DNA of 64,000 nt from Streptomyces xanthochromogenes (GTDB lineage: Bacteria; Actinomycetota; Actinomycetes; Streptomycetales; Streptomycetaceae): positions 429,988 through 493,987 of the forward strand of contig NZ_BMUZ01000006.1 of the NCBI RefSeq assembly GCF_014650455.1. Reading direction: 5' to 3'. The notes under the pieces are model-generated. The model saw nothing but the letters and a program-made list of their open reading frames with translations, ran no database searches and was not told the origin of the DNA. This document shows, in pieces, positions 34,076-41,681 of this stretch (position 1 is the first letter of the stretch; the number at the start of each line of letters is the position of its first letter). A program made the position numbers and the translations under genes.

Positions 34076-34966
34076 ATGAGCAACCTCCCCAAGATCGCAT
34101 GGGTCGGCCTCGGCATCATGGGCTCCCCCATGTCCGAGAACCTGATCAAGGCCGGGTACTCGGTCACCGGCTTCACCCTGGAGCAGGACAAGCTGGACCG
34201 CCTCTCGGCGGCCGGCGGCACCGCGGCCGGCTCGATCGCCGAGGCGGTCAAGGACGCCGACGTCATCATCACGATGGTTCCGGCGTCCCCGCAGGTGGAG
34301 GCCATCGCGTACGGTGAGGCCGGCATCGTCGCCAACGCCAAGCAGGGCGCGCTGATCGTCGACATGTCGTCGATCACCCCGCAGACCTCGGTCGACCTGG
34401 CGAAGAACGCCGCGGAGAAGGGCCTGCGCGTCTTGGACGCCCCCGTCTCCGGCGGCGAGGCCGGCGCCATCGAAGCCGTGCTTTCGATCATGGTGGGTGG
34501 CGAGCAGGCCGACTTCGACGAGGCGCTGCCGATCCTCGAAGCCCTCGGCAAGACCATCGTCCTGTGCGGTCCGCACGGCTCCGGCCAGACGGTGAAGGCC
34601 GCCAACCAGCTCATCGTCGCGGTCAACATCCAGGCCTGCGCCGAGGCCGTCGTCTTCCTCGAGAAGTCCGGCGTGAACCTCACCGCGGCCCTGGACGTCC
34701 TCAACGGCGGCCTGGCCGGCTCGACCGTGCTGACCCGCAAGAAGGACAACTTCCTGAACCGGGACTTCAAGCCCGGCTTCCGGATCGACCTGCACCACAA
34801 GGACATGGGCATCGTCACCGACGCCGCCCGCAACGTGGGTGCCGCCCTTCCGGTCGGCGCGGTCGTCGCCCAGCTGGTCGCCTCGCTGCGCGCCCAGGGC
34901 GACGGCGGCCTGGACCACTCGGCCCTCCTCCGTGCCGTCGAGCGCCTTTCGGGCTCGCAGGTCTGA
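34076..34966 (+). CDS. glxR: Tartronate semialdehyde reductase (2-hydroxy-3-oxopropionate reductase)
   Basis: The 296-residue beta-hydroxyacid dehydrogenase reduces tartronate semialdehyde to glycerate with NAD(P)H. It has the Rossmann motif WVGLGIMGSPMSENLIKAG, the substrate motif DAPVSGGEAGA and the catalytic Lys of GQTVKAANQLIV. GFRIDLHHKDMGIV is also conserved. With gcl and hyi it completes the glycerate pathway from glyoxylate. AGGAAGGCAGCACCCTC precedes the ATG. It is the last gene of the hyi operon; a large hairpin follows. Confidence 0.96.
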   Translation: MSNLPKIAWVGLGIMGSPMSENLIKAGYSVTGFTLEQDKLDRLSAAGGTAAGSIAEAVKDADVIITMVPASPQVEAIAYGEAGIVANAKQGALIVDMSSITPQTSVDLAKNAAEKGLRVLDAPVSGGEAGAIEAVLSIMVGGEQADFDEALPILEALGKTIVLCGPHGSGQTVKAANQLIVAVNIQACAEAVVFLEKSGVNLTAALDVLNGGLAGSTVLTRKKDNFLNRDFKPGFRIDLHHKDMGIVTDAARNVGAALPVGAVVAQLVASLRAQGDGGLDHSALLRAVERLSGSQV

Positions 34967-34986
34967 CCCTCTCGGGTCCCCCAGAT

Positions 34987-35048
34987 TTCCGGGCGGCGGC
35001 GGCGCTGACACCTGTCCTGTCGCGCCCAGGCGCCGCCGCCGCCCGGAA
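34987..35048 (+). terminator. Terminator of the hyi-glxR operon
   Basis: Perfect 19-bp GC-rich arms (34987-35005 and 35030-35048) with a 24-nt loop follow the glxR stop by 20 bp. They separate the operon from the catalase promoter that starts at 35063. Confidence 0.8.
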
Positions 35049-35062
35049 GCTCACACTTCATT

Positions 35063-35104
35063 TTCAACAAACTGTTGACGTTCTGTTCCGGGCGAATTTA
35101 CGCT
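35063..35104 (+). promoter_or_regulatory. Catalase promoter with motif B operator
   Basis: TTGACG (35075-35080) and TACGCT (35099-35104) have an 18-bp spacer. TTCAACAAACTGTTGAC (35063-35079) overlaps the -35 box exactly as at the uricase operon. The shared operator implies joint control of uricase and catalase. Confidence 0.75.
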
Positions 35105-35154
35105 CACGGAACCGCGGAACAGTCAGCGGTGCAGCTCCAGTACGGAAGGTCACG

Positions 35155-36612
35155 ATGTCGAAGCGCGTGCTTACGACCGAGTCCGGCGCCCCCGTCGCCG
35201 ACAACCAGAACTCCGCCACCGCCGGCGTCGGTGGCCCCATCCTGCTTCAGGACCAGCACCTCCTGGAGAAGCTCGCGCGCTTCAACCGTGAGCGCATTCC
35301 GGAGCGCGTCGTGCACGCCCGCGGCTCCGGCGCGTACGGCTACTTCGAGGTGACCGACGACGTCACCGGCTTCACGAAGGCCGACTTCCTCGGTGAGGTG
35401 GGCAAGCGCACGGAGACGTTCATCCGCTTCTCCACCGTGGCCGACTCGCTCGGCGGCGCGGACGCGGTCCGCGACCCGCGCGGCTTCGCGCTGAAGTTCT
35501 ACACCGAAGAGGGCAACTACGACCTCGTCGGCAACAACACCCCGGTGTTCTTCATCAAGGACCCGATCAAGTTCCCCGACTTCATCCACTCCCAGAAGCG
35601 CGACCCCTTCACGGGCAAGCAGGAGCCGGACAACGTCTGGGACTTCTGGGCGCACGCCCCCGAGGCCACCCACCAGGTCACCTGGCTCATGGGCGACCGC
35701 GGCATCCCGGCCTCGTACCGTCACATGAACGGCTACGGCTCGCACACCTACCAGTGGACGAACGCGCAGGGCGAGGCCTTCTTCGTCAAGTACCACTTCA
35801 AGACGAACCAGGGCGTCCGCAGCCTCTCCTCCGACCAGGCCGCCGAGCAGGTCGGCAAGGACGCGAACAGCCACCAGACGGACCTGCTGCAGGCCATCGA
35901 GCGCGGTGTGAACCCGTCCTGGACGCTGTACGTCCAGATCATGCCCGCCGCCGAGGCCGCGGACTACCGCTTCAACCCGTTCGACCTCACCAAGGTGTGG
36001 CCGCACAGCGACTACCCGCTGCAGCGCGTGGGCCGTCTGGTCCTCGACCGCAACCCGGACAACGTGTTCCAGGAGGTCGAGCAGTCGGCCTTCTCCCCGA
36101 ACAACTTCGTCCCCGGCATCGGTCCGTCGCCCGACAAGATGCTCCAGGGCCGCCTGTTCGCCTACGCGGACGCGCACCGCTACCGTCTGGGCGTCAACCA
36201 CACCCAGCTGCCGGTCAACTCCGCGAAGGCGGCCGAGGTCGACAACTACGGCCGTGACGGCCTGATGGCGACCCGCAACGGCCGCCGCACCGACAAGAAC
36301 TACGAGCCCAACTCGTACTCGGGCCCGGCCCAGACGGACGCCGCCCTGTCGGCCCCGCTGGCCATCCACGGCTACACGGGCACGCACGCCGCCCCGGCCC
36401 ACGTGAAGGACGACGACTTCTTCCAGGCGGGCGAGCTCTACCGTCTGATGTCGGACGACGAGAAGGCGCGCCTGATCGCGAACATCGCCGGTGGCCTGTC
36501 GCAGGTCTCCCGCGACGACGTCATCGAGAAGAACCTGGCCCACTTCCACGCCGCGGACGCCGAGTACGGCAAGCGCGTCGAGGAGGCCGTCCGCGCCCTG
36601 CGCGAGGACTAG
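35155..36612 (+). CDS. Monofunctional heme catalase
   Basis: The 485-residue catalase breaks H2O2 into water and oxygen. It shows the distal His54 (ERVVHARGSGAYGYF), the active-site region FSTVADSLGGAD, and the proximal heme Tyr near residue 337 (RLFAYADAHRYRLG). The size matches the small-subunit clade. It follows the hyi-glxR operon but has its own promoter with the same operator as the uricase operon, so its likely job is removal of uricase peroxide. GGAAGGTCACG precedes the ATG. Confidence 0.96.
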   Translation: MSKRVLTTESGAPVADNQNSATAGVGGPILLQDQHLLEKLARFNRERIPERVVHARGSGAYGYFEVTDDVTGFTKADFLGEVGKRTETFIRFSTVADSLGGADAVRDPRGFALKFYTEEGNYDLVGNNTPVFFIKDPIKFPDFIHSQKRDPFTGKQEPDNVWDFWAHAPEATHQVTWLMGDRGIPASYRHMNGYGSHTYQWTNAQGEAFFVKYHFKTNQGVRSLSSDQAAEQVGKDANSHQTDLLQAIERGVNPSWTLYVQIMPAAEAADYRFNPFDLTKVWPHSDYPLQRVGRLVLDRNPDNVFQEVEQSAFSPNNFVPGIGPSPDKMLQGRLFAYADAHRYRLGVNHTQLPVNSAKAAEVDNYGRDGLMATRNGRRTDKNYEPNSYSGPAQTDAALSAPLAIHGYTGTHAAPAHVKDDDFFQAGELYRLMSDDEKARLIANIAGGLSQVSRDDVIEKNLAHFHAADAEYGKRVEEAVRALRED

Positions 36613-36634
36613 TCGCCAGTTCAACCTCCAGACC

Positions 36635-36671
36635 GTGCAAGGGATTTGACGGGAGGTCAAACCCTTTGCAC
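36635..36671 (+). terminator. Terminator of the catalase gene
   Basis: Sixteen-bp arms around a 5-nt loop (36635-36671) pair with only two G-U or mismatched positions, 22 bp after the catalase stop. Confidence 0.75.
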
Positions 36672-37010
36672 AGTCCGATCCGCCGACCCGGATGAGGGGT
36701 GGTCGGCGGATGTGGACACCCTGAGGATCGCGGCGGTACGGCGATGCCAGTGCGGTGGTCAAGGCGTGTGCGTCCCCCTTCCTGACCTGAAGGAAGGGAC
36801 CCGTCGCCCACGCCAATCGCCCACCGCCGCGATCCCAGAACCTCCCCCACCGGCTCCGCCCGGCGGTGCGAACGTCCTGTCGCGCCAGCCTCGTTCCGCC
36901 GGGCGGTCACAACTCCACAGCCAGGGCGCTGGGTTCGGTTTACGGTCCCGAACCGAGCGTCCGTTGATCAAGGCCCTACCTGCACTTTCAGGTGGGGCCT
37001 TGATCGTTTT
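36672..37010 (+). other. Gene-free stretch ending in an intrinsic terminator; possible small RNA
   Basis: No convincing reading frame is present. There is a hairpin around 36771-36799 (GTCCC/GGGAC and TTCCT/AGGAA arms). Another lies near 36935-36957 (GGTTCGG/CCGAACC). A strong terminator sits at 36966-37010, with 11-bp outer arms (36966-36976 and 36995-37005) followed by GTTTT. A terminator at the end of a non-coding stretch, 155 bp before the next start codon, could mark a small RNA or a leader attenuator. Confidence 0.4.
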
Positions 37011-37164
37011 CCGGGTGCGGTCCGCCGCTCCGCGCGCCCGGCACCCCCGTCACCACTTCGAGGTATTCCGCCGTGGGCCGGGCCTCCCCGCCGCGTCCGC
37101 CGGACAGGCTGGTGTCCCGGGCGCACCCACCGTGCCGCCCGTGCCGACCGCACTCGGAGGGACC

Positions 37165-37602
37165 TTGAGGATCGAGACGGCCAGGCGCCTTGCCGTGCCG
37201 CCGGCCTGGAGCCTGGGGGCGGCCCTGGTGGCCGCCGCCGGGCCCGCCACCGCCCAGCCGTACCTCGCGCCGGGCCACGCCGCCGCCGAGCGCGTGGTGC
37301 TGACGAACGCCGACGACGGGCGGACCGTGACCCCGGCCGTCGGTGACGACGTGGAGGTCAGGCTCACCGGGACGCGTTCCCCGGGGGCCACCTGCACCTG
37401 GAGCGCGCCGCGGTCCGGGGGCGCCGACACGCTGCGGCGGACCGCCGGCGGAGTGACGCCGGACGGTGGCGCGGTCGCCGTGTTCCACGTGGTGGGGCGG
37501 GGCGTCGCCACGCTGACCTCCGAGCGCTCCTGCCGCCCGGACCCAGGACGCGTGTGCCCCCTGGTCGTCGTGCCCTGGAAGGTGACCGCGGAGGTGAAGT
37601 GA
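37165..37602 (+). CDS. Small secreted protein, possibly chagasin-like
   Basis: The 145-residue protein has a signal-like N-terminus (WSLGAALVAAAGPATAQPYLAP). A beta-rich mature part follows: TPAVGDDVEVRLTGT, CTWSAP and AVFHVVGRGVATLTSERSC. The spacing of these blocks resembles the chagasin (I42) protease-inhibitor fold, but the NPTTG loop is not conserved, so this is weak. Two or three Cys may pair. The TTG at 37165 is chosen because GGAGGGACC lies before it. It stands alone. Confidence 0.6.
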   Translation: MRIETARRLAVPPAWSLGAALVAAAGPATAQPYLAPGHAAAERVVLTNADDGRTVTPAVGDDVEVRLTGTRSPGATCTWSAPRSGGADTLRRTAGGVTPDGGAVAVFHVVGRGVATLTSERSCRPDPGRVCPLVVVPWKVTAEVK

Positions 37603-37756
37603 CACCGGGCCGGACGGGCTGGGGCGGGCTGGGGCGCGGCCGGTCGCGCCCCGGCCCCGCGCACTCCGGCGGACGCCTCAACTCTCCCTTGGTACAACCC
37701 GGTTGAGGCGTCGGCAAAAGGGCCGCAGCACACCCTGGCGCCATGCACAATGAGGC

Positions 37757-37960
37757 ATGACCTCGAAACTCGTGTCCGCTGCCGTCCTGCCCGTCGCCGG
37801 CACCCAGCCCGTCGTGGCCGCCCTCCCGGCCGGCCGCCGCAGGGGGCTCGCCGCCCGGGCCGCCGCCCAGCACGCGGGGCACACCCCTGATGCCCTCCGC
37901 CGCGTCACCCTGACCGTCGACACCGTGCCGTCCGCTTCCGCATTCCAGTCCGCGCTGTAG
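37757..37960 (+). CDS. Small hypothetical protein upstream of the HAD hydrolase
   Basis: A 67-residue frame starts MTSKLVSAAVLPVAGTQPVV and ends 46 bp before the HAD gene. GAGGC is a weak ribosome binding site. It has an Ala/Arg-rich middle and no motif that I know. It may be a real leader gene or a chance frame. Confidence 0.35.
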   Translation: MTSKLVSAAVLPVAGTQPVVAALPAGRRRGLAARAAAQHAGHTPDALRRVTLTVDTVPSASAFQSAL

Positions 37961-38006
37961 TGGCGTCGGGCCGATATGTCCGGCCGAGCGCCTAGGATCG
38001 GCCTCG

Positions 38007-38708
38007 ATGATTGAGACCATCGTCCTCGACATGGGCGAAACACTCGTGCGCGACGACCGCTACTGGGCGGCCTGGGCGGACTGGATCGGCGTCCCCCGGC
38101 ACACCCTCGCGGCCCTCGTCGGCGCGGTCGTCACCCAGGGCGGCGACCCGGCGGACGCCCTGCGCATGCTCAAACCCGGCATGGACGTGCGCGAGGCCCA
38201 CCTGGCCCGGGAAGCCTCGGGGCGGGGTGAACACCTCGACGAGACCGACCTGTACGACGACGTGCGGCCCGCCCTGGGCGGGCTGCGGGGGCTCGGCATC
38301 CGTGTCGTCGTCGCCGGGAACCAGACCGCCCGGGCCGGCGAGCTGCTGCGCGGCCTCGACCTGCCCGCCGACCTGGTGGTGACCTCCGACGAATGGGGCG
38401 TCGACAAGCCCCAACCCGGTTTCTACGCGAAGGTCTTGGAGGCATCCGGGTCGGCGCCGCACGAGACCGTGTATGTCGGCGACCACCCCGTGAACGACCT
38501 GTTCCCCGCCAAAGCGGCGGGGCTGCGCGTCGCCCATCTGCGGCGCGGACCGTGGGGACACTGGTGGGCGGACGACCCGAAGGTCGTCGCGGCGGCGGAC
38601 TGGCGGATCGACTCCCTCACGCAGTTGACGGCCATCGTCTCCGAGGAGGCGTCGGGCTCTTCCGCCCCCGCCCGTCCCGCACTTCGCAGCGTCACCGCAT
38701 CCGACTGA
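38007..38708 (+). CDS. HAD-superfamily hydrolase
   Basis: The 233-residue protein has motif I as VLDMGETLV (nucleophile Asp8), motif II around VVVAGNQTA, the motif III Lys in GVDKPQPGFY and motif IV in VYVGDHPVNDLFPAKAAG. An all-alpha cap (about residues 15-85) marks subfamily I. In motif I the usual second Asp (DxD) is replaced by Gly-Glu, as seen in several actinobacterial members. It probably acts on a small phosphorylated metabolite that cannot be named. Confidence 0.85.
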   Translation: MIETIVLDMGETLVRDDRYWAAWADWIGVPRHTLAALVGAVVTQGGDPADALRMLKPGMDVREAHLAREASGRGEHLDETDLYDDVRPALGGLRGLGIRVVVAGNQTARAGELLRGLDLPADLVVTSDEWGVDKPQPGFYAKVLEASGSAPHETVYVGDHPVNDLFPAKAAGLRVAHLRRGPWGHWWADDPKVVAAADWRIDSLTQLTAIVSEEASGSSAPARPALRSVTASD

Positions 38709-38769
38709 CCCCGGGCGCCCAGGGCCCTCCCCGCCGCCGATCGGGGTGCGGCCCCGGGCGCCTGCCGCG

Positions 38770-39945
38770 TCACGGGTTGTTGAAGCGGACCTCCGGGTTC
38801 GCGGCGGTGGGCCCGTCGAGGACCGGCCGGGCCCGGCCCCTCAGCTCCTGGTCGAAGAAGGCACCGACGTACGTCCGCACGACGGACACGGCACGCCGCA
38901 CGGGCAGCGGCTGCCCCGGAAGGCCGAAGTGGGCCGCCAGTACGGGCTCGTCGGAGAAGGTCATGTGCTCGGCGCCCACCACGGTCAGCCAGCGCTTCCA
39001 GCCGTCCAGGGCGGGCCACATCGCATCCCACGTCCTGTCCTTGCCGCCGGGCTGGTGCGTCGCGTCGTCGGTGCCCAGCATCAGGAACGGGCGGCCGCCG
39101 AGCCCCTGGGGCGGCAGCACGTCCCAGAACGCCCCGTCCATGTTCACCCCGGCGCCGATCCGGCCGTCGCGCACCATCGCGGGTATCGCCGCGGCGCCGC
39201 CGATGGAATGCCCGGCCATGCCGATCCGGCGCTCGTCGATCGACCGGGAGTAGTGCCACGCCGGGTGCATTCCGGTCAGGCGGTCCAGGAGGAACGACAC
39301 GTCGGCGGCGCGCGTCTCGGTGACCCGGCTGCCCGGCGTGCCGTTCTCCATCGCCGTGCAGGCCACGCAGGTCAGGAGCCGGCCGCCCGGGAAGCCGGTG
39401 CCGACCGACTCGTAGGCGTGGTCGACGGACGCGACGACGTATCCGCGGCTCGCGAGGTCTTCGGCGAGGGTGGTGAGGGTGTAGCGCGGCGCGCCGAAGC
39501 CGGGTGAGAGGACGACCAGCGGGTGGGCGCCCGGCGCGGGGCGCACTCCGGCCCGGGCGTGCGTCCTGGTGGCGTCGACGTCGCCGGCCCGCGCCGGATC
39601 CGCACCGAACGCCTTCAGGAGGGCCGGGGCCTCGGCGGCGGTGGCATACGCGGTGGGGCGGCCGACGCCGGAGCGGGCCGCCGGGTAGGTGAGGGTGACC
39701 ATCAGCTCGCGGTCCTGGTCCGGGACCCAGGGGTCGCGGCGGGAGTGGTCGACGAGGTGGAGGGTGTCGCTGCCGAGCGGGTACTGGCCGGTGGGGTGCG
39801 GGAGTTGGATCGGCGTGATGCCGACGGGGGCGGGGGCGGGCGGCCGCGTCGGAGCGGCCTGGGCGGCGCTCGCGGAGGAGGCGAGCGGGACAGCGAGGGC
39901 TAAGGCGAGGGCGACGGCCGTGGCCGCGCGGAAGATCGAGCGCAT
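38770..39945 (-). CDS. Secreted alpha/beta hydrolase (PAF-acetylhydrolase-like)
   Basis: The 391-residue protein has a signal peptide (AATAVALALALAVPLASSASA, cut near ASA-AQA). The hydrolase fold shows the oxyanion strand PLVVLSPGFGAPRY, the nucleophile elbow MAGHSIGGAAA, and downstream Asp (GTDDATH) and His (GAEHMTFSD) candidates for the triad. This matches the platelet-activating-factor acetylhydrolase/dienelactone-hydrolase-like lipases of Streptomyces. The ATG at 39945 or a GTG at 39954 could start it; neither has a good ribosome binding site. The substrate is probably an ester or lipid. Confidence 0.85.
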   Translation of the reverse strand: MRSIFRAATAVALALALAVPLASSASAAQAAPTRPPAPAPVGITPIQLPHPTGQYPLGSDTLHLVDHSRRDPWVPDQDRELMVTLTYPAARSGVGRPTAYATAAEAPALLKAFGADPARAGDVDATRTHARAGVRPAPGAHPLVVLSPGFGAPRYTLTTLAEDLASRGYVVASVDHAYESVGTGFPGGRLLTCVACTAMENGTPGSRVTETRAADVSFLLDRLTGMHPAWHYSRSIDERRIGMAGHSIGGAAAIPAMVRDGRIGAGVNMDGAFWDVLPPQGLGGRPFLMLGTDDATHQPGGKDRTWDAMWPALDGWKRWLTVVGAEHMTFSDEPVLAAHFGLPGQPLPVRRAVSVVRTYVGAFFDQELRGRARPVLDGPTAANPEVRFNNP

Positions 39946-40185
39946 GGGCGACACGCTAGGCGGGCGCTACGTCCGCCCACGTCCACCTGAAGTCGCGCGG
40001 GCATCAGCCTCTGGGGTGGTGATCGAGCCGCCCGGATACGACTTCGGTCGCACGGCGGTCGGGCGGACGTCGCACAGGTTCACCCGGAAGGGCAGCCCGC
40101 ACGGCACCGTCACGGCGCCGGACGCGCCCCCGGCCCGGGCCGCCAGTGGCGATCCGGGCCGGGGCTCTCCCCTGGGGGGCGAGGT

Positions 40186-40407
40186 CTAGAGCTTGTCCAT
40201 GCGGGTATACGGACTCACGATTCGGGCCTGGCGGGAGCCGAAGTCGACGAGCATCGCGACGCCGTCCTCGACCCCGATGATGGTGCCCAGGCCGAACTGG
40301 TCGTGTGTGACCCGGTCTCCTAGGACGAAGTGCTTGGCCGCCGGGGCGTCCGGGGCTTTGAAGGGGCTGGTGGGCAGGTGGCGCCGGGGCGCGGATGGCT
40401 TCGTCAT
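40186..40407 (-). CDS. Small protein with a UvrD-tail/CarD-like motif
   Basis: The 73-residue protein has an unstructured basic start (TKPSAPRRHLPTSPFKAP) and a compact beta domain: HFVLGDRVTHDQFGLGTIIGVEDGVAMLVDFGSRQARIV. The GDxVxHxxFGxGxVxxxxG pattern is shared with the C-terminal Tudor-like domain of UvrD/PcrA helicases and with CarD-like proteins, which contact RNA polymerase. It is conserved in Streptomyces, as I recall, with no assigned role. The ATG at 40407 follows GGGGTGACG; a GTG at 40413 is possible. Confidence 0.75.
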   Translation of the reverse strand: MTKPSAPRRHLPTSPFKAPDAPAAKHFVLGDRVTHDQFGLGTIIGVEDGVAMLVDFGSRQARIVSPYTRMDKL

Positions 40408-40525
40408 CGTCACCCCAGTATGCGCCGCGAAACGGCCCGAAGGGCAGGCCCGCCGGGTGACGATGGGGAATCGATCCGGTATCTCCGTGCACCAGAACGC
40501 ATCCCGGTGCGAAAATCGTCATGAA

Positions 40526-40554
40526 TTGACACGCAACCACGAGGTTGCCAGTGT
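40526..40554 (+). promoter_or_regulatory. ArsR-type promoter with operator in the spacer
   Basis: TTGACA (40526-40531) and CAGTGT (40549-40554) have a 17-bp spacer that contains the perfect inverted repeat GCAACC-ACGA-GGTTGC (40533-40548). An ArsR dimer bound there would block the promoter of its own gene, which starts 118 bp downstream. Confidence 0.72.
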
Positions 40555-40672
40555 GGGTTCCGAGGTATCCGTCCGGTGGGCTCCGAGGCGTTCGTCCGGC
40601 GGATTCCGAACTGCCGGGACCAGCGGCGCCCGACGCCTGCCGGGCGCCCCGGGAAGCCCTCCGGAGGTGCGC

Positions 40673-41464
40673 GTGGACGAAGTCTTCAGGGCGCTCGCCG
40701 ACACCAGCCGGCGGCGCCTGCTCGACCGGCTGCGGAGGCGGAACGGGCAGACGCTCCGCGAGCTCTGCGAGGGGCTCGGCATGTCGCGGCAGGCGGTGAG
40801 CAAGCACCTCGCGGTGCTGGAGGCCGCCCGGCTGGTCACCTCGGTGCGCAGCGGCCGGGAGAAGCTGCACCATCTCGACCCGGCCCCGATCCAGGAGCTG
40901 TCGGAGCGCTGGATCGGCCAGTACGGACGCGGCGGGCCCGACACGCCCGCCCGGTGGAATCCGAGCCTGGAGGAGCAACACCCCATGGACAAGCCCGAGT
41001 TCGTCTACGAGATCTACATCGAGACCACCCCCGATCGACTCTACGAAGCCCTGACCGACGCCGAGTTCGCCCAGCGGTACTTCGGGGGCTGGGGGCCCAT
41101 GTCCGACTGGCGGGTGGGCTCGCCGGTGCTGTGGAAGATGGGTCCCGACGGGACGTACGAGGACCTCGGCCAGGCGGTGATAGAGGCGGTGCCGGGCCGC
41201 AAGCTCGCGTACACCTGGCACCGGCTGCTTCCGATGCACCGTCAACTCTTCACCAGTGACGATGAGTTCGAGAGCGCACGCACCGAGCAGTCCCAGGTCG
41301 CCTTCGACATCCTGCCCGCCGATCCCGCCTCCCTCGGCGTGAAGCTGACCGTCACGCACGACGGCTTCGAGAACGCGGACAGCGAGATGCTCAAGGGGGT
41401 CAGCGGTGGCTGGGTGATGATCCTTTCGACGCTCAAGACGCTGATCGAGCGCGAGTCGGCATAG
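40673..41464 (+). CDS. ArsR-type repressor fused in frame to an SRPBCC (AHSA1-like) domain
   Basis: The 263-residue protein starts with an ArsR winged helix (VDEVFRALADTSRRRLLDRL to LVTSVRSGREKLHHLDPAPI, residues 1-75). It continues without a stop into an AHSA1-type SRPBCC domain (from about residue 105: FVYEIYIETTPDRLYEALTD, RYFGGWGPMSDWRVGSPVLW, FENADSEMLKGVSGGW). In many relatives the two are separate genes. The GTG at 40673 has GGAGGTGCGC. An internal ATG at 40985 also has GGAGGAGC ten bases upstream, so the SRPBCC part might be made alone too. SRPBCC pockets bind hydrophobic ligands, suggesting ligand-controlled repression. Confidence 0.85.
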   Translation: MDEVFRALADTSRRRLLDRLRRRNGQTLRELCEGLGMSRQAVSKHLAVLEAARLVTSVRSGREKLHHLDPAPIQELSERWIGQYGRGGPDTPARWNPSLEEQHPMDKPEFVYEIYIETTPDRLYEALTDAEFAQRYFGGWGPMSDWRVGSPVLWKMGPDGTYEDLGQAVIEAVPGRKLAYTWHRLLPMHRQLFTSDDEFESARTEQSQVAFDILPADPASLGVKLTVTHDGFENADSEMLKGVSGGWVMILSTLKTLIERESA

Positions 41465-41520
41465 CGGTCCCGGCCCAGCCGCGCGGTCGAGTCGGCACAG
41501 CCGCCGCCGGGTCCAGCGGT

Positions 41521-41554
41521 ACGGCCGGTCCGGCGATACGGCCGGTCCGGCGAT
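41521..41554. repeat. 17-bp tandem repeat, two copies
   Basis: ACGGCCGGTCCGGCGAT occurs at 41521-41537 and again at 41538-41554, with a diverged third copy following. It lies in the gap between the convergent ArsR-SRPBCC and gcl genes. Confidence 0.85.
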
Positions 41555-41635
41555 ACGGACGTCCGGCGGTACGTCCCGTCATACGTCCGGCCCCCGCTCC
41601 CCAGTGCGGGGGAACGGAGGCCGGACCGTTTCGGT

Positions 41636-41676
41636 GGCTCCCGGGGCCGGGCCCGAAGGCCCCGGCCCCGGGAGCC
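41636..41676 (-). terminator. Terminator of gcl
   Basis: Perfect 16-bp arms (41636-41651 and 41661-41676) with a 9-nt loop lie five bases past the gcl stop. A second, smaller hairpin (arms 41591-41596 and 41607-41612) follows. Confidence 0.8.
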
Positions 41677-41681
41677 GCGGC

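Noticed and set aside
36900..37010. tRNA gene before the terminator at 36966
   Set aside because: I could not build a cloverleaf or find a standard T-loop (GGTTCRANTCC) at the right distance from an acceptor stem.
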